Below, piece by piece: positions 42,612 to 51,864 of a DNA stretch of 64,000 nt. The stretch's first letter is position 1. Every line of letters starts with the position of its first letter. The notes under the pieces are model-generated. The model made no database searches, had not been told where the DNA came from, and worked only from the letters and a program-made list of their open reading frames with translations. Source of the DNA: RGIG1828 sp045654685 (GTDB taxonomy: Bacteria > Bacillota > Clostridia > UMGS1810); the NCBI GenBank assembly GCA_045654685.1, contig JAZONV010000099.1, positions 11,980 through 75,979 of the forward strand. The letters run 5' to 3'. The position numbers and the translations under genes were made by a program.

Positions 42612-43256
42612 TTACCTGTTAATGAACACTTTTTTCATGACTATTGGTGAAACAGGTCTCTGTGAGGAGTCAGTTTCTGCACCGGCAATCTTGTCTATTA
42701 TCTGTGTTCCTTCCACAACTTTTGCAAATCCGGCATATTTTCCGTCTAAATCATGGTTTGCAGAAAGGAAGATCATGAACTGTCCCATACCGGAATCATT
42801 ATCTGACGGAATGTGGTTTAATGCAAGAGTGTATCTGTCAAGTTTAAGAGCATTGCTTCTGCCGTTTGCAAGGAATTCACCGCTTACCGTATTATTAAAC
42901 CCTGCTGCACTATCTGATGTGAGATCATCGGAGTATGAAGATGTGAGAATAAAAAGACCCGGATCAACTTTTTCTATTGTATATCCGTTGTAGCAGCCGT
43001 TATCCACAAGTTCAAGAAAATGATTTACGGTATCGGGTGCATGTTCAGGATATGTCTCCACAACAAAGTTTCCGTAATTTTCAACTTCGAAAGTAACTCT
43101 TGTACGCTCGGGTTCTCCTTCCGATGTTACTATTGAATCCATCGCGATTGGATCAAGAGAGGGTTGATCCTGTACATCTTCACCTTCAGAACATGCAACC
43201 TGCAAAAATGCCAAAGTCAAAATCAGAATTAAAGAAATTACTTTTATGAATTTCAT
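42612..43256 (-). CDS. Cyclophilin-type peptidylprolyl isomerase, probable lipoprotein
   Basis: 214 residues. Hydrophobic leader ending 'FLQVAC', Cys22 likely lipidated though Gln at -3 is atypical. Cyclophilin core: 'VTFEVENYGNFVVETYPEHAPDTVNHFLELVDNGCYNGYTIEKVDPG', 'GQFMIFLSANHDLDGKYAGFAKVVEGTQIIDKIAG'. The active-site Arg after 'F.R' and the 'QGGD' motif are replaced here ('YTIEKVDPGLFILTSS'), so isomerase activity may be weak. It acts outside the membrane. Confidence 0.88.
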   Translation of the reverse strand: MKFIKVISLILILTLAFLQVACSEGEDVQDQPSLDPIAMDSIVTSEGEPERTRVTFEVENYGNFVVETYPEHAPDTVNHFLELVDNGCYNGYTIEKVDPGLFILTSSYSDDLTSDSAAGFNNTVSGEFLANGRSNALKLDRYTLALNHIPSDNDSGMGQFMIFLSANHDLDGKYAGFAKVVEGTQIIDKIAGAETDSSQRPVSPIVMKKVFINR

Positions 43257-43413
43257 ACTTTTTCTCCTTGGTTTGTATTATAACAAGTGCTCTGTAGAAA
43301 AACATACTTGTCATGATAACATTATAACCGCTTTTTTCCAAAAAATCAATAGTAAAAATATTTGACATTTTTGTATTGTTTTCTTATAATTATTCCGAAT
43401 GGAGATGAAATTT

Positions 43414-43905
43414 ATGGAATTTAAAATAGCCGACAAAGACGACCTCATAGAGTTATACAGACAAAAAATGAATGATGACCCATCGGACATATATCTTGAA
43501 CAAAATCTTTTAAAGAGACTTGATGCTTTGGAAAAAGGGTCAAGAATGTTTTTTGTAGGAATTGAAAATGGTGAATATGTATGCGAAATGGCGGCGTGCG
43601 TTTCGCCAAATGACGAATACACTCAAAACATTCAGCATGTTGCGGACAAAGAAACTTTTTATCTTTTTTCTTTTCTTACAAAAGAAAAGTACAGAGGAAT
43701 GGGATTTTTTTCAGCTCTTTTCAGTTTTGCCCATGAGGTTCTCATCAACAAAGGTGCTAAACATTTTACATTAGGTGTCGAACCCGATGATTTTGAAAAT
43801 ATTGAAAGATATAAAAAATGGGGATTTACGGAGCTTATATATAAAGGATGTGAAGAATTTGATGGAATGAAAATCGAGGTTTGGTACTACAGAAAAAAAC
43901 TTTAG
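43414..43905 (+). CDS. GNAT family N-acetyltransferase
   Basis: 163 residues from the ATG at 43414; an ATG at 43399 lies in the GGAGATG ribosome site. Acetyl-CoA-binding motif A 'LFSFLTKEKYRGMGFFSALFSFAHEVLINKGAKHFTLGVEP' (R/Q-x-x-G-x-G/A form: KYRGMGF) and motif B 'ENIERYKKWGFTEL'. Substrate unknown. Monocistronic and convergent with the MBL gene. Confidence 0.88.
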   Translation: MEFKIADKDDLIELYRQKMNDDPSDIYLEQNLLKRLDALEKGSRMFFVGIENGEYVCEMAACVSPNDEYTQNIQHVADKETFYLFSFLTKEKYRGMGFFSALFSFAHEVLINKGAKHFTLGVEPDDFENIERYKKWGFTELIYKGCEEFDGMKIEVWYYRKKL

Positions 43906-43912
43906 ACAAATT

Positions 43913-43970
43913 AAAGCCGCTATGTTTTCTTGATTGCACAATGCAAATTGAGAAACATAGCGGTTTTTTT
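43913..43970. terminator. Bidirectional terminator between GNAT and MBL genes
   Basis: AAAGCCGCTATGTTT ... AAACATAGCGGTTTTTTT, long stem with AATT-rich extension and a loop around GCACAATGCA. Confidence 0.85.
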
Positions 43971-43977
43971 ATTGTTT

Positions 43978-44652
43978 TCAGAACTCTATTACCATACCAT
44001 CAAAAGCAACGTCTATATCATACTTTTTCATGTCTTCGGCAAGTTTTTCATGGTCATCATGAAGTGTATATGCCATATGGCTTATACAAAATCTTTTTAT
44101 GTTTTCCGACAAAGTTTTTTTCATCTCAATAACCATATTAAGATTGTTATGCTCAAATATTCGGATATCGCTGTCCACAAAACCAATTGTAGCATCAAAA
44201 ACTCCCAAATCTATTTTCTCTTTCCTGATTGCCTGATATTCTTCGTATGTAAGCCAGGCACCATCAAGACCGTAAAAGAGTTTTGAATTGCCGTCTGAAA
44301 TCAGAAAGTGAACACAGGGAATGCTGTGATTTGCTTTAACCGATTGAACAGTATATTTTCCAAGGTTGAAAATCCCTGAATCAGTAATTTTTATAAATTC
44401 TGCCCCGGCATCTGTCAGGATTTTCAAATTGTCGTAATTCATATGGTCATCGTGGTCATGAGTGTTGAGAATATATTTGACGTTTCGAATGCCAATGCCA
44501 TGTTCTCCAAGAGCATTTATAACATCCGGACCGGGATCTATGATTAACTCATCATCAATAATCACCGAGGAATACTTCCTTGTTATTTCTTTTCCGTCAT
44601 TAATTGCAAGCTCCCAATCGGCGGCACCTGTTCCCAAAAATGTAAGTTTCAT
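43978..44652 (-). CDS. MBL-fold metallo-hydrolase (PhnP-like)
   Basis: 224 residues. 'MKLTFLGTGAADW' opening, 'IDPGPDV', metal motif 'NTHDHDDH' (about 63-70), 'HSIPCVHFLI', 'DATIGFVD' and 'CISHMAYTLHDDH'. PhnP-like/RNase Z-like group of metallo-beta-lactamase fold phosphodiesterases. Substrate unknown. The region 44653-44941 upstream holds no gene apart from the terminator at 44870. Confidence 0.87.
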   Translation of the reverse strand: MKLTFLGTGAADWELAINDGKEITRKYSSVIIDDELIIDPGPDVINALGEHGIGIRNVKYILNTHDHDDHMNYDNLKILTDAGAEFIKITDSGIFNLGKYTVQSVKANHSIPCVHFLISDGNSKLFYGLDGAWLTYEEYQAIRKEKIDLGVFDATIGFVDSDIRIFEHNNLNMVIEMKKTLSENIKRFCISHMAYTLHDDHEKLAEDMKKYDIDVAFDGMVIEF

Positions 44653-44869
44653 ACTTTTTATCTCCGTTTATGACTATAAAACATTATATATGAAAAACTT
44701 ACTAAATTCAAGTATCATCCATAATCCGGTAATTTTTACAAAAAAATATCTACATATGCACTTTTATATCTTTGTTGACATAGTTTTTTCTATGTTTAAC
44801 TCAATGCCTCATTTATCACGAAGTTTCAAATCAAAAGTCAGATGAGAAGTATGACCGACAGGCAAAAAA

Positions 44870-44920
44870 ATAAAGACCCGCACTAACCGATGATATTTTG
44901 GTCTGTACGGGGCTTTGTTT
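44870..44920 (-). terminator. Terminator of the DegT gene
   Basis: AAAG-A-CCCGCAC ... GT-A-CGGG-G-CTTT, on the minus strand followed by TTTATTTTTTTG. Confidence 0.65.
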
Positions 44921-44941
44921 ATTATATTATATTATTTTGTA

Positions 44942-46252
44942 TTATTTTCCTGCCTGCATTTCTTCAACTGCTTCAAGAACTGCATCTGCCATGTATTCAA
45001 GCTGTTCCTGACTCAAGCCATAGAGAGGAAGGTGTGTGAAGCGTTTGTAGAACACTTCTTCACAGTTTGGACATGTTTTTGCTATTTTCTCTGAATCGTA
45101 TCCCATGTCCTGAACAACTTTGAAACGATATATAGGTCCAAAGTGAGGAATCTGTGTTACGCTCTTTTCTTCAAGTTTCTTTTTGAGAATCTGAATATCT
45201 CCGCCTGCAAGTGCGGGGTCAATCTGGAGAAGATAGAGATGGAATGTTGGTTTAACATCATCACTTCCCATATCCTGACAGATAATTGCAGGATTTTTAG
45301 CAAAACGGCTGTTGAGATATTCAGCAGCTTTTCTGCGGCTTTCAATGATTGCATCATTTCTTGCAACCTGAAGTTTAAGACCAAGTCCCTGAATTTCTGT
45401 GGGAGAATAGTTAAGAGCAACAAAAGGCTTTTCTTTTCCGGGAATTGGAGTTACGTTGTAGAGCCAGTCTTTGATTGGTTCTGTTCCAAAGTTAAGACCA
45501 AGGAAACGTGCTCGTTTCATGTCATCGCCAAATCCGGGAACATTGGTTGTTACGATACCGCCTTCACCAAAAGATGTGATGTTTTTAACTTCGTGGAAAC
45601 TGAATGCGGCAAAATCACCGATTGTACCAACTTTTTTACCTTTATATTCCGCACCAAAACCGTGAGCGGCATCTTCCAGTACGATGATATCATGCTCTTT
45701 TGCAAGTTTTATGATTGGTTCAAGGTCAACGGGATATCCGCCGATATGTACAGGAACAATCATCTTTGTTTTGGAAGTGATTTTTCTTGCAACATCTTCA
45801 GGATCCATGTTGAGTGTTCTTGGGTTAACATCTGCAAAAACAAGTTTTGCACCAACAGCTAAAGGATATGCCATTGTAGCAACAAAGGTGATTGCAGGAA
45901 CAATTACCTCATCCCCTTCTTTGATGCCTGCATATTTGTAGGCAATTTCAAAGCCTGCAGTACAGTTTGTGAGGAAAGTTGATGTTTCTGTTCCGAGATA
46001 TTTGTTACATGCTTCTTCTGCCATGGCAACCTGTTTGTCAGTTGTGAGTTTGCCGGGTGGTGTGGAGATGGCATCGAGTTTTTTTATCTGTTCATACACA
46101 GCTTCAAGAGCCTGTGCATATTCAGGGCCGTCACCCTGCATGAGAAAGCTGATTACTTCCATAAGATCTGCTGCATTATAGTTTTCACCAACTGCAGCCC
46201 ATGGCACTTTTGTAGCACCGGTGTTATAGCGAAAATCTGTGGATTTACCCAT
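44942..46252 (-). CDS. DegT/DnrJ/EryC1/StrS family aminotransferase
   Basis: 436 residues, PLP-dependent fold type I. 'FLTNCTAGFEIAYKYAGIKEGDEVIVPAITFVATMAYPLAVGAKLVFADVNPRTLN', Asp in 'VLEDAAHGFGAEYKGKKVGTIGDFAAFSFHEVKNITSFGEGGIV' with the cofactor Lys in 'HEVKNI'. Members act on nucleotide-linked or free keto-sugars. It stands alone; no sugar-nucleotide genes are adjacent, so substrate is open. GGAGG ribosome site 9 bases upstream. Confidence 0.88.
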   Translation of the reverse strand: MGKSTDFRYNTGATKVPWAAVGENYNAADLMEVISFLMQGDGPEYAQALEAVYEQIKKLDAISTPPGKLTTDKQVAMAEEACNKYLGTETSTFLTNCTAGFEIAYKYAGIKEGDEVIVPAITFVATMAYPLAVGAKLVFADVNPRTLNMDPEDVARKITSKTKMIVPVHIGGYPVDLEPIIKLAKEHDIIVLEDAAHGFGAEYKGKKVGTIGDFAAFSFHEVKNITSFGEGGIVTTNVPGFGDDMKRARFLGLNFGTEPIKDWLYNVTPIPGKEKPFVALNYSPTEIQGLGLKLQVARNDAIIESRRKAAEYLNSRFAKNPAIICQDMGSDDVKPTFHLYLLQIDPALAGGDIQILKKKLEEKSVTQIPHFGPIYRFKVVQDMGYDSEKIAKTCPNCEEVFYKRFTHLPLYGLSQEQLEYMADAVLEAVEEMQAGK

Positions 46253-46459
46253 AGTTAATAGCCTCCGTTTTTCCTTTTATAATTATTTTATTGCTTAAAT
46301 TATATCACGCAAAATATTAAAAGCCAAATAAAACTGATGGTTTTATTGTTTTTTTATTACAAAAATCCACATTAAAACTACCATTTTTAATAATTTTTGT
46401 GTAAGTTAATTTATTTGTTAAATTAATTCAAGCCCTAAAAATTTTTGGTTTAAAAACAA

Positions 46460-46503
46460 AAAGGGTGCGAAATAATTCCATAGAATCACTTCGCATCCCC
46501 TAT
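46460..46503 (-). terminator. Terminator of the small membrane protein gene
   Basis: AGGG-TGCGAA ... TTCGCA-TCCCCT stem; T-run on the minus strand (CCCTTTTTG). The stretch 46253-46459 is AT-rich with nothing else recognisable. Confidence 0.75.
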
Positions 46504-46522
46504 TTGTTTTATTTATTCACGT

Positions 46523-46945
46523 TTATCTGACACATCTTGTGTTACAAGAAGACTTGCACAAAATGTAGCAAGAAACCGATGTGAATATGAGAGTAAGAAA
46601 GCCCAGCAAAAGACCTGATATTAATGCACCTATGACACTTGTTGCGGCAAATGTTATACCAAGAAGAACAAGAGAAGTTATGATTGTTCCAAGTATTGCC
46701 ACTATGATTACAGAAAGAGAAGTACATACACAATCATTTAGTATTTCCCCTCTGTCATTTGATGAACCTATATAGGTTAGTGCAAGGTATACGACTGCAA
46801 TTCCGAGTGTCACCCAAAGAAAAGCAGGAGTAACAGTTATTGCAGCAGAGAATGTGAGAAATGCTGTGATTATTGCAACTACAATTGAAGCAACAATACT
46901 GATAGCCACACATCCAAAACCATTATTACATCCGCAGTTTGACAT
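46523..46945 (-). CDS. Cysteine-rich-ended small membrane protein, unknown
   Basis: 140 residues from the ATG at 46945 (GGGGGGTG upstream). Four hydrophobic segments (about 11-33, 38-58, 72-95, 97-125), with Cys-rich ends: 'MSNCGCNNGFGC' at the N-terminus and 'CYILCKSSCNTRCVR' at the C-terminus. I recognise no family with a known function. Both Cys clusters may lie on the same side of the membrane, given the even segment number. Monocistronic. Confidence 0.7.
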   Translation of the reverse strand: MSNCGCNNGFGCVAISIVASIVVAIITAFLTFSAAITVTPAFLWVTLGIAVVYLALTYIGSSNDRGEILNDCVCTSLSVIIVAILGTIITSLVLLGITFAATSVIGALISGLLLGFLTLIFTSVSCYILCKSSCNTRCVR

Positions 46946-47022
46946 TTGTTTCACCCCCCGGATATATTATATTCACTTGAAGACCTGAGGGTGAAACCAA
47001 AAAATTGAAGTTCAAAAAAATC

Positions 47023-47060
47023 AGGGTATAAAATAATCCTTGCGAATTATTTTATACCCT
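47023..47060 (-). terminator. Terminator of the sodium symporter gene
   Basis: Perfect 15-base arms AGGGTATAAAATAAT (47023-47037) and ATTATTTTATACCCT (47046-47060) around an 8-base loop. Confidence 0.85.
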
Positions 47061-47081
47061 ATGCCGTTTTAATTCCTAAAA

Positions 47082-48629
47082 TTATTTGTTTCCGAGAGAT
47101 TTTTTTGCAGGAACCACAACTTCGGTTTCATAACAAGAAAATGCGTCTTCGACAATGTTTTTGTCAGGTTTTTTGGTGATACAGCTTACTATCGGTACAA
47201 TCAAAAGTCCGCCAAGCATTGCAATTACACCACAATTTATGGAGGATTTCAGGATTTGGGGGAATATATCATTTGCAATCATATTCAAAACCATGATTCC
47301 TGTGCCAAAGATGAAGCTTGCCCATACGGATGCTTTTGTTGCCTTTTTCCAGCAAAGTCCATAGAGAAATGGTGCAAGAAATGCTCCTGCAAGCGCCCCC
47401 CATGAAATGCCCATCATCTGTGCAATGGCGCCGAGTTTATCTTTGTTTATTGCAATTACGGCAGATATCACTATGAATATAACAACAAATATTCTCATAA
47501 TGAAAACCTGTTTTTTCTCCGAAAGATTTTTCACAATATTTCCCTTTATCAGGTCAAGTGTCAGAGTTGAGCTTGATGTTAAAACAAGAGATGAAAGTGT
47601 TGACATTGATGCAGAAAGAACAAGTACAATTACGACAGCAATAACAATATCGCTGAGGCCTGAAAGCATTGTGGGGATTATGGAATCAAATCCTCCAACA
47701 ATTGAACCATCTGCCAAAAATTCAAGTTCTCCTGTAAAAAGTCTTCCAAAGCCTCCGAGGAAATAGCATCCGCCGGCAACAACAATTGCAAAAATTGTTG
47801 AAATGATTGTTCCTTTGCTTATGTCTTTTTCACTTTTTATAGCGTAGAATTTCTGAACCATCTGAGGAAGTCCCCAGGTTCCGAGAGATGTTAATATTAC
47901 AACAAAGAAAAGATTCAAGGGGTCGGGGCCAAAGAAGGAATTGAAAACTCCCGGTGCTGCACCTTCTGCTTCAACCATTGCAAGCCCGTTGAGAGACTCC
48001 AGAAATCCGCCGTTTTTCCCAAGGACTGATGCAATTACGGCAACAATTCCAATTATCATTATTATACCTTGAATAAAATCATTAATTGCAGTTGCCATGT
48101 ATCCTCCGGCAATGACATATATGCCGGTGAGTATTGCCATTACGATTACGATTGTGCTATATGTAACCGAGGGGAAAGCCATTTCAAAAAGTCTTGAAAG
48201 TCCGTTATAGAGGGATGCTGTGTAGGGAATCAAAAAAATGAAAACTATTACAGATGCCGCAATTTTAAGAGCGGTGCTTGAAAACCTCTTTTCAAAAAAT
48301 TCGGGCATTGTGGAACTTTGAAGATGCTGTGACATAAGGCGTGTTCTTCTTCCCAGAACTATCCAGGCAAGAAGAGATCCGAGAATTGCATTTCCAATAC
48401 CTATCCAGGTTGATGCAATACCAAATTTCCAACCAAACTGTCCTGCATAGCCAACAAAAATTACAGCGGAAAAATATGATGTTCCGTATGCAAAGGCAGT
48501 GAGCCAGGGGCCTACAGACCTTCCGCCGAGAACAAAGCCGTTAACATCCGTTGAATTTTTGCGGCAATAAAGTCCGACACCAATCATAGATGCAAAAAAA
48601 ATAACAAGTAATCCAATTGTCCATGCCAT
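47082..48629 (-). CDS. Sodium:solute symporter (SSS family), T-box controlled
   Basis: 515 residues with about 13 membrane segments. SSS signatures: 'NGFVLGGRSVGPWLTAFAYGTSYFSAVIFVGYAGQFGW', 'IVLGRRTRLMSQHLQSSTMPEFFEKRF', 'GTWGLPQMVQKFYAIKSEKDISKGTIIS' and 'VVIVLVLSASMSTLSSLVLTSSSTLTLDLIKG' (sodium site). By similarity it would be called a PutP-type proline symporter, but the leader is a T-box with a UAC specifier, so tyrosine or a related amino acid is the likelier cargo. AAAGGATG ribosome site. Confidence 0.88.
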   Translation of the reverse strand: MAWTIGLLVIFFASMIGVGLYCRKNSTDVNGFVLGGRSVGPWLTAFAYGTSYFSAVIFVGYAGQFGWKFGIASTWIGIGNAILGSLLAWIVLGRRTRLMSQHLQSSTMPEFFEKRFSSTALKIAASVIVFIFLIPYTASLYNGLSRLFEMAFPSVTYSTIVIVMAILTGIYVIAGGYMATAINDFIQGIIMIIGIVAVIASVLGKNGGFLESLNGLAMVEAEGAAPGVFNSFFGPDPLNLFFVVILTSLGTWGLPQMVQKFYAIKSEKDISKGTIISTIFAIVVAGGCYFLGGFGRLFTGELEFLADGSIVGGFDSIIPTMLSGLSDIVIAVVIVLVLSASMSTLSSLVLTSSSTLTLDLIKGNIVKNLSEKKQVFIMRIFVVIFIVISAVIAINKDKLGAIAQMMGISWGALAGAFLAPFLYGLCWKKATKASVWASFIFGTGIMVLNMIANDIFPQILKSSINCGVIAMLGGLLIVPIVSCITKKPDKNIVEDAFSCYETEVVVPAKKSLGNK

Positions 48630-48679
48630 AAATAATCATCCTTTCAAAAATATATTTGTGAGGGCGGCCAATTTGGCAT

Positions 48680-48976
48680 AAAAAAATCCGTCCTCAAATA
48701 ATTTTGAGGACGGAATAAATATCCGTGGTACCACCTCAATTTACCATAGCCTCACGGCCATAGCCTTGATGAGTACGCCATATTGCTATGGTTATACTCC
48801 AGATGCTGTAACGGGCACTCCCGCCGCAGCCTACTTTTTCCATTTCGGTGCGGGGCTCTCGGAATGTATTCAGTTTAAGTAGCCATCAGTCTTGCACCAC
48901 CCGACTTCTCTCTTAGCGGCATCGTTAAACCTACTTGTTTCCGGTCATTGCTTTTATATTGATGTATTAACTTGTT
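48680..48976 (-). promoter_or_regulatory. T-box riboswitch, predicted tyrosine specificity
   Basis: Minus-strand leader of the symporter. The T-box sequence GGTGGTACCACGG is at 48735-48723, followed by the terminator stem CCGTCCTCAAA/TTTGAGGACGG and a T7 run (48686-48680). Stem I has AAGTAGG opposite the specifier loop, distal AGAGAG and GGGTGGTGCAA. The specifier loop reads GAA-TAC-A between helices TTAAACT and TTCCG, giving codon UAC (48868-48866), which pairs with tRNA-Tyr GUA. Uncharged tRNA stabilises the antiterminator and turns the gene on. Confidence 0.88.
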
Positions 48977-48982
48977 AAAGGG

Positions 48983-49011
48983 ATTATATCACTCATATTT
49001 TAGTTTGTCAA
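48983..49011 (-). promoter_or_regulatory. Promoter of the T-box transcript
   Basis: Minus strand TTGACA (49011-49006), 17-bp spacer, TATAAT (48988-48983), both perfect. The -35 overlaps the last codons of the upstream sulP gene. Confidence 0.88.
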
Positions 49012-50657
49012 CACTTTTTTACAATTTTTTCTGCCACCGAAAGTGCAATATCTATATTTTTGGCAAACCCTTCATCCCCTACCATATCCCAGAAACCTGC
49101 TTTTTTCATAACCTTTTTAGGTTGCTTGTTTACATGGGAAAAAATTACATCAATTCCTTTTTCCCTGCAATGTTCATAAACAGATGTGAGGGCGTGAAGA
49201 GCGGATATGTCAAGAGACGGAATGCATCTCATACGAAGAATCATTACTTTGATATCTTCTTTTACATCAATGGATGAAATTATATCTGAATTTGCAAAAA
49301 ACATGGGTCCGTCAAATTCAAAAACCTGGGTTTTTTCAGGGATTCTTTTGAGTCTGCCCTGATCGTCAGTTACTCTGTCTTCTATTGTTTCCCATGTGCG
49401 AATTTTTGTGACTTCAGCCATACGTTTTATGAAAAGAATTGCCGCAAGAAGCATTCCAATTTCTATTGCAACAACAAGGTCGAATACAACTGTGAGAACA
49501 AAGGTTAGGATGAGAACGGATATATCACTTTTTGGTGCGGTTTTACAAATATCACGAAATTCTCTCCACTCACTCATATTGTATGCTACCATGAAAAGAA
49601 TTGCGGCAATAACGGGCATAGGAATCCATTTTGCATAAGGCATCAGGACAACCAATACCAAAAGAAGCATTACCGCATGAACAATTCCCGATATGGGTGA
49701 TCTTCCGCCATTTTTAACATTTGCCGCAGTTCTTGCAATGGCTCCCGTTGCAGGGATTCCGCCAAAGAGACCTGAACAGATGTTACCAACACCCTGGGCG
49801 ATGAGTTCTGTGTTGGAATTATGCTTATCGTGAATCATTCCGTCAGATACAACACAAGACAAAAGAGATTCTATTCCTGCAAGGATTGCAATTGTGAAGG
49901 CTGGAGAAATGAGTTTGCCAATCATTGAGAACTCAAAATCGGGAAGTGAAAAAGTTGGAGCAGATGCTGATATGTCATAGAGGTCACCAATGGTGTTCAC
50001 ATTTAGTCCCGTGAATTTCACAATGACTACGCCTGCAATTACGGCAATTAATGAACCGGGAATTTTTTTGTTGATTTTTGGCCATATGATAAGAATTGCA
50101 AGAGCAATCAATCCTACAATGACACTTTGATAGTTGAATGTGGCAAAAGATTTACATACTGCGGATAATTTTTCCATTGTTTCAACTGCGTGGGTACCTT
50201 CGGGGAAAGTGAGACCAAAAAAGTCTTTTATCTGTCCTATTACTATGGTGAGAGCAATGCCCGATGTGAAGCCTGTGGTTATGGTATGGGGAATATATTT
50301 TATAAGCACCCCGAATTTGCATATACCCATTATTACGAGGATAATACCTGCCATAATGGTTGCAATCACAAGTCCCGACATTCCGTGAGTTGCGACAATT
50401 CCTGCAACAATAGTTGCAAATGCAGCTGTGGGTCCTGAAATATTAACTTTGCTTCCACCAAGAAGTGAAATTACAAAACCTGCAACAATTGCTGTATAGA
50501 GACCTCTTTCGGGTGACACTCCCGACGCTATTGCCAAAGCAATTGAAAGAGGAAGTGCAATTATTGCAACTATGATTCCTGCTATGATGTCATTGGTAAG
50601 TTTTTTACCGTTATAATTTTTTAGTGATGATATTATCTTTGGTTCAAATGTTTTCAT
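49008..50657 (-). CDS. SulP family anion transporter with STAS domain
   Basis: 549 residues from the ATG at 50657 (GGAGGCGAT upstream); a longer frame to 50744 has no ribosome site. Transporter core 'ALPLSIALAIASGVSPERGLYTAIVAGFVISLLGGSKVNISGPTAAF', about 12-14 membrane segments, then a C-terminal STAS domain (about 435-549; 'VFEFDGPMFFANSD' and 'LRMRCIPSLDISALHALTSVYEHCREKGI'). Moves sulfate, bicarbonate or dicarboxylates; the exact anion is unknown. No sulfur-assimilation genes lie nearby. Confidence 0.92.
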   Translation of the reverse strand: MKTFEPKIISSLKNYNGKKLTNDIIAGIIVAIIALPLSIALAIASGVSPERGLYTAIVAGFVISLLGGSKVNISGPTAAFATIVAGIVATHGMSGLVIATIMAGIILVIMGICKFGVLIKYIPHTITTGFTSGIALTIVIGQIKDFFGLTFPEGTHAVETMEKLSAVCKSFATFNYQSVIVGLIALAILIIWPKINKKIPGSLIAVIAGVVIVKFTGLNVNTIGDLYDISASAPTFSLPDFEFSMIGKLISPAFTIAILAGIESLLSCVVSDGMIHDKHNSNTELIAQGVGNICSGLFGGIPATGAIARTAANVKNGGRSPISGIVHAVMLLLVLVVLMPYAKWIPMPVIAAILFMVAYNMSEWREFRDICKTAPKSDISVLILTFVLTVVFDLVVAIEIGMLLAAILFIKRMAEVTKIRTWETIEDRVTDDQGRLKRIPEKTQVFEFDGPMFFANSDIISSIDVKEDIKVMILRMRCIPSLDISALHALTSVYEHCREKGIDVIFSHVNKQPKKVMKKAGFWDMVGDEGFAKNIDIALSVAEKIVKKC

Positions 50658-50869
50658 ATCTATATATCGCCTCCGGATATCTATATTATCACTTTGAACA
50701 TTAGTTGTAAACAAGGTTTTTGATATATTGTTAATTTTTGGCACAGACTGATTTTCAAATGGGATTTTTTTGTGGCATTTTCAGGAAATGTGATGCTTTA
50801 TCTTTCAAAATCTTCTTGATTTTTTTTAGGTCTTATTATATTATATTGTGTTATAAGGAGGTGCAGCAT

Positions 50870-51862
50870 ATGAAAAAATATGCCATCATAGGATTTGGCG
50901 GACTTGGGAAGGTACATTTTCTCAATCTTTTAAAAATTGAAAAAATGAGAGGCGATATTGAACTTAAAGCCATATGCAATTCTTCCCTTGACGGAATAAC
51001 AAAAAGTATGGAACTCAATATCACTTCGGTTTCTATGGAAAATATTGACTTTTCAAAATATAACCTATACACAGACTATAAAGAAATGATAGAAAAAGAA
51101 GAACCGGATTTTGTGTTTATTGCACTTCCAAGTCATCTTCACGCCGAGGTTAGCGTTTATTGTCTTGAAAAAGGCATTGATGTTTTTTCGGAAAAACCAA
51201 TGGCAATAATGCCCAAAGATTGTTATCTTATGGCAAAAACCGCCAAAGAGTGCAATCGTCGTCTTATGATAGGTCAGGCTCTTCGTTTTTCCGATGAATA
51301 TATTTTTCTGAAAAAAGCAATTAAAAATGGAACATACGGAAAACCTGTCAAGGCCGAATTTTCAAGAAAATCTCCCCTGCCCCTGTGGTCATCGGGAAAC
51401 TGGCTTTTAAAGGATGACAAAAGCGGAGGATGCATTGTTGACATGCATGTTCATGATGTTGACATTATGGTGTGGCTTTTCGGAAAGCCAAAGGATGTAC
51501 ACATGGTATCCAGCAGCAAAATGGCGGAATATGAAAGTGTATATGCAATATATTCCTATCCTGATATATCTGTATCAATCAATACTGACTGGGGAATCCA
51601 TTCCACATACAAGTTTAAAGCATCCTATGGGGTAACATTTGAGGATGCTTATGTTGAATGTGACGGAAAAGAAATTATCGTTTATAAAAATGACACCGTC
51701 GAAACCTATCCCATTGAAGGCAACAATATTATGTATATGCGTGAAATTGAGGAATTTGTGGATTGTGTTGTTTGCGGAAAACCCTTTGAGACAACATCAC
51801 TTGATTCGGTTTGTGATACTATGGACACGGTGTTTAAAGAAAAATACGGAAAGGAAATGTAA
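50870..51862 (+). CDS. Gfo/Idh/MocA family oxidoreductase
   Basis: 330 residues. The start at 50870 follows AAGGAGGTG; the upstream in-frame codons are spacer. Rossmann 'IGFGGLGKVHFLNLLKI', 'VFIALPSHLHAEVSVYCLEKGIDVFSEKPMA' (catalytic EKP Lys), 'LMIGQALRFSDEYIFLKKAI', and substrate-side 'GGCIVDMHVHDVDIMVWLFG' with His. NAD(P)-dependent dehydrogenase of a sugar or polyol. First of three close genes with two TIM-barrel isomerases, typical of inositol or unusual-sugar catabolism. Confidence 0.92.
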   Translation: MKKYAIIGFGGLGKVHFLNLLKIEKMRGDIELKAICNSSLDGITKSMELNITSVSMENIDFSKYNLYTDYKEMIEKEEPDFVFIALPSHLHAEVSVYCLEKGIDVFSEKPMAIMPKDCYLMAKTAKECNRRLMIGQALRFSDEYIFLKKAIKNGTYGKPVKAEFSRKSPLPLWSSGNWLLKDDKSGGCIVDMHVHDVDIMVWLFGKPKDVHMVSSSKMAEYESVYAIYSYPDISVSINTDWGIHSTYKFKASYGVTFEDAYVECDGKEIIVYKNDTVETYPIEGNNIMYMREIEEFVDCVVCGKPFETTSLDSVCDTMDTVFKEKYGKEM

Positions 51863-51864
51863 TA

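Noticed and set aside
45143..45862. 239-codon plus-strand frame
   Set aside because: Antisense to the well-supported DegT aminotransferase; composition is that of a shadow frame.
49008..50744. 578-residue form of the SulP gene
   Set aside because: Codons upstream of 50657 lack a ribosome site and similarity; GGAGGCGAT precedes 50657.
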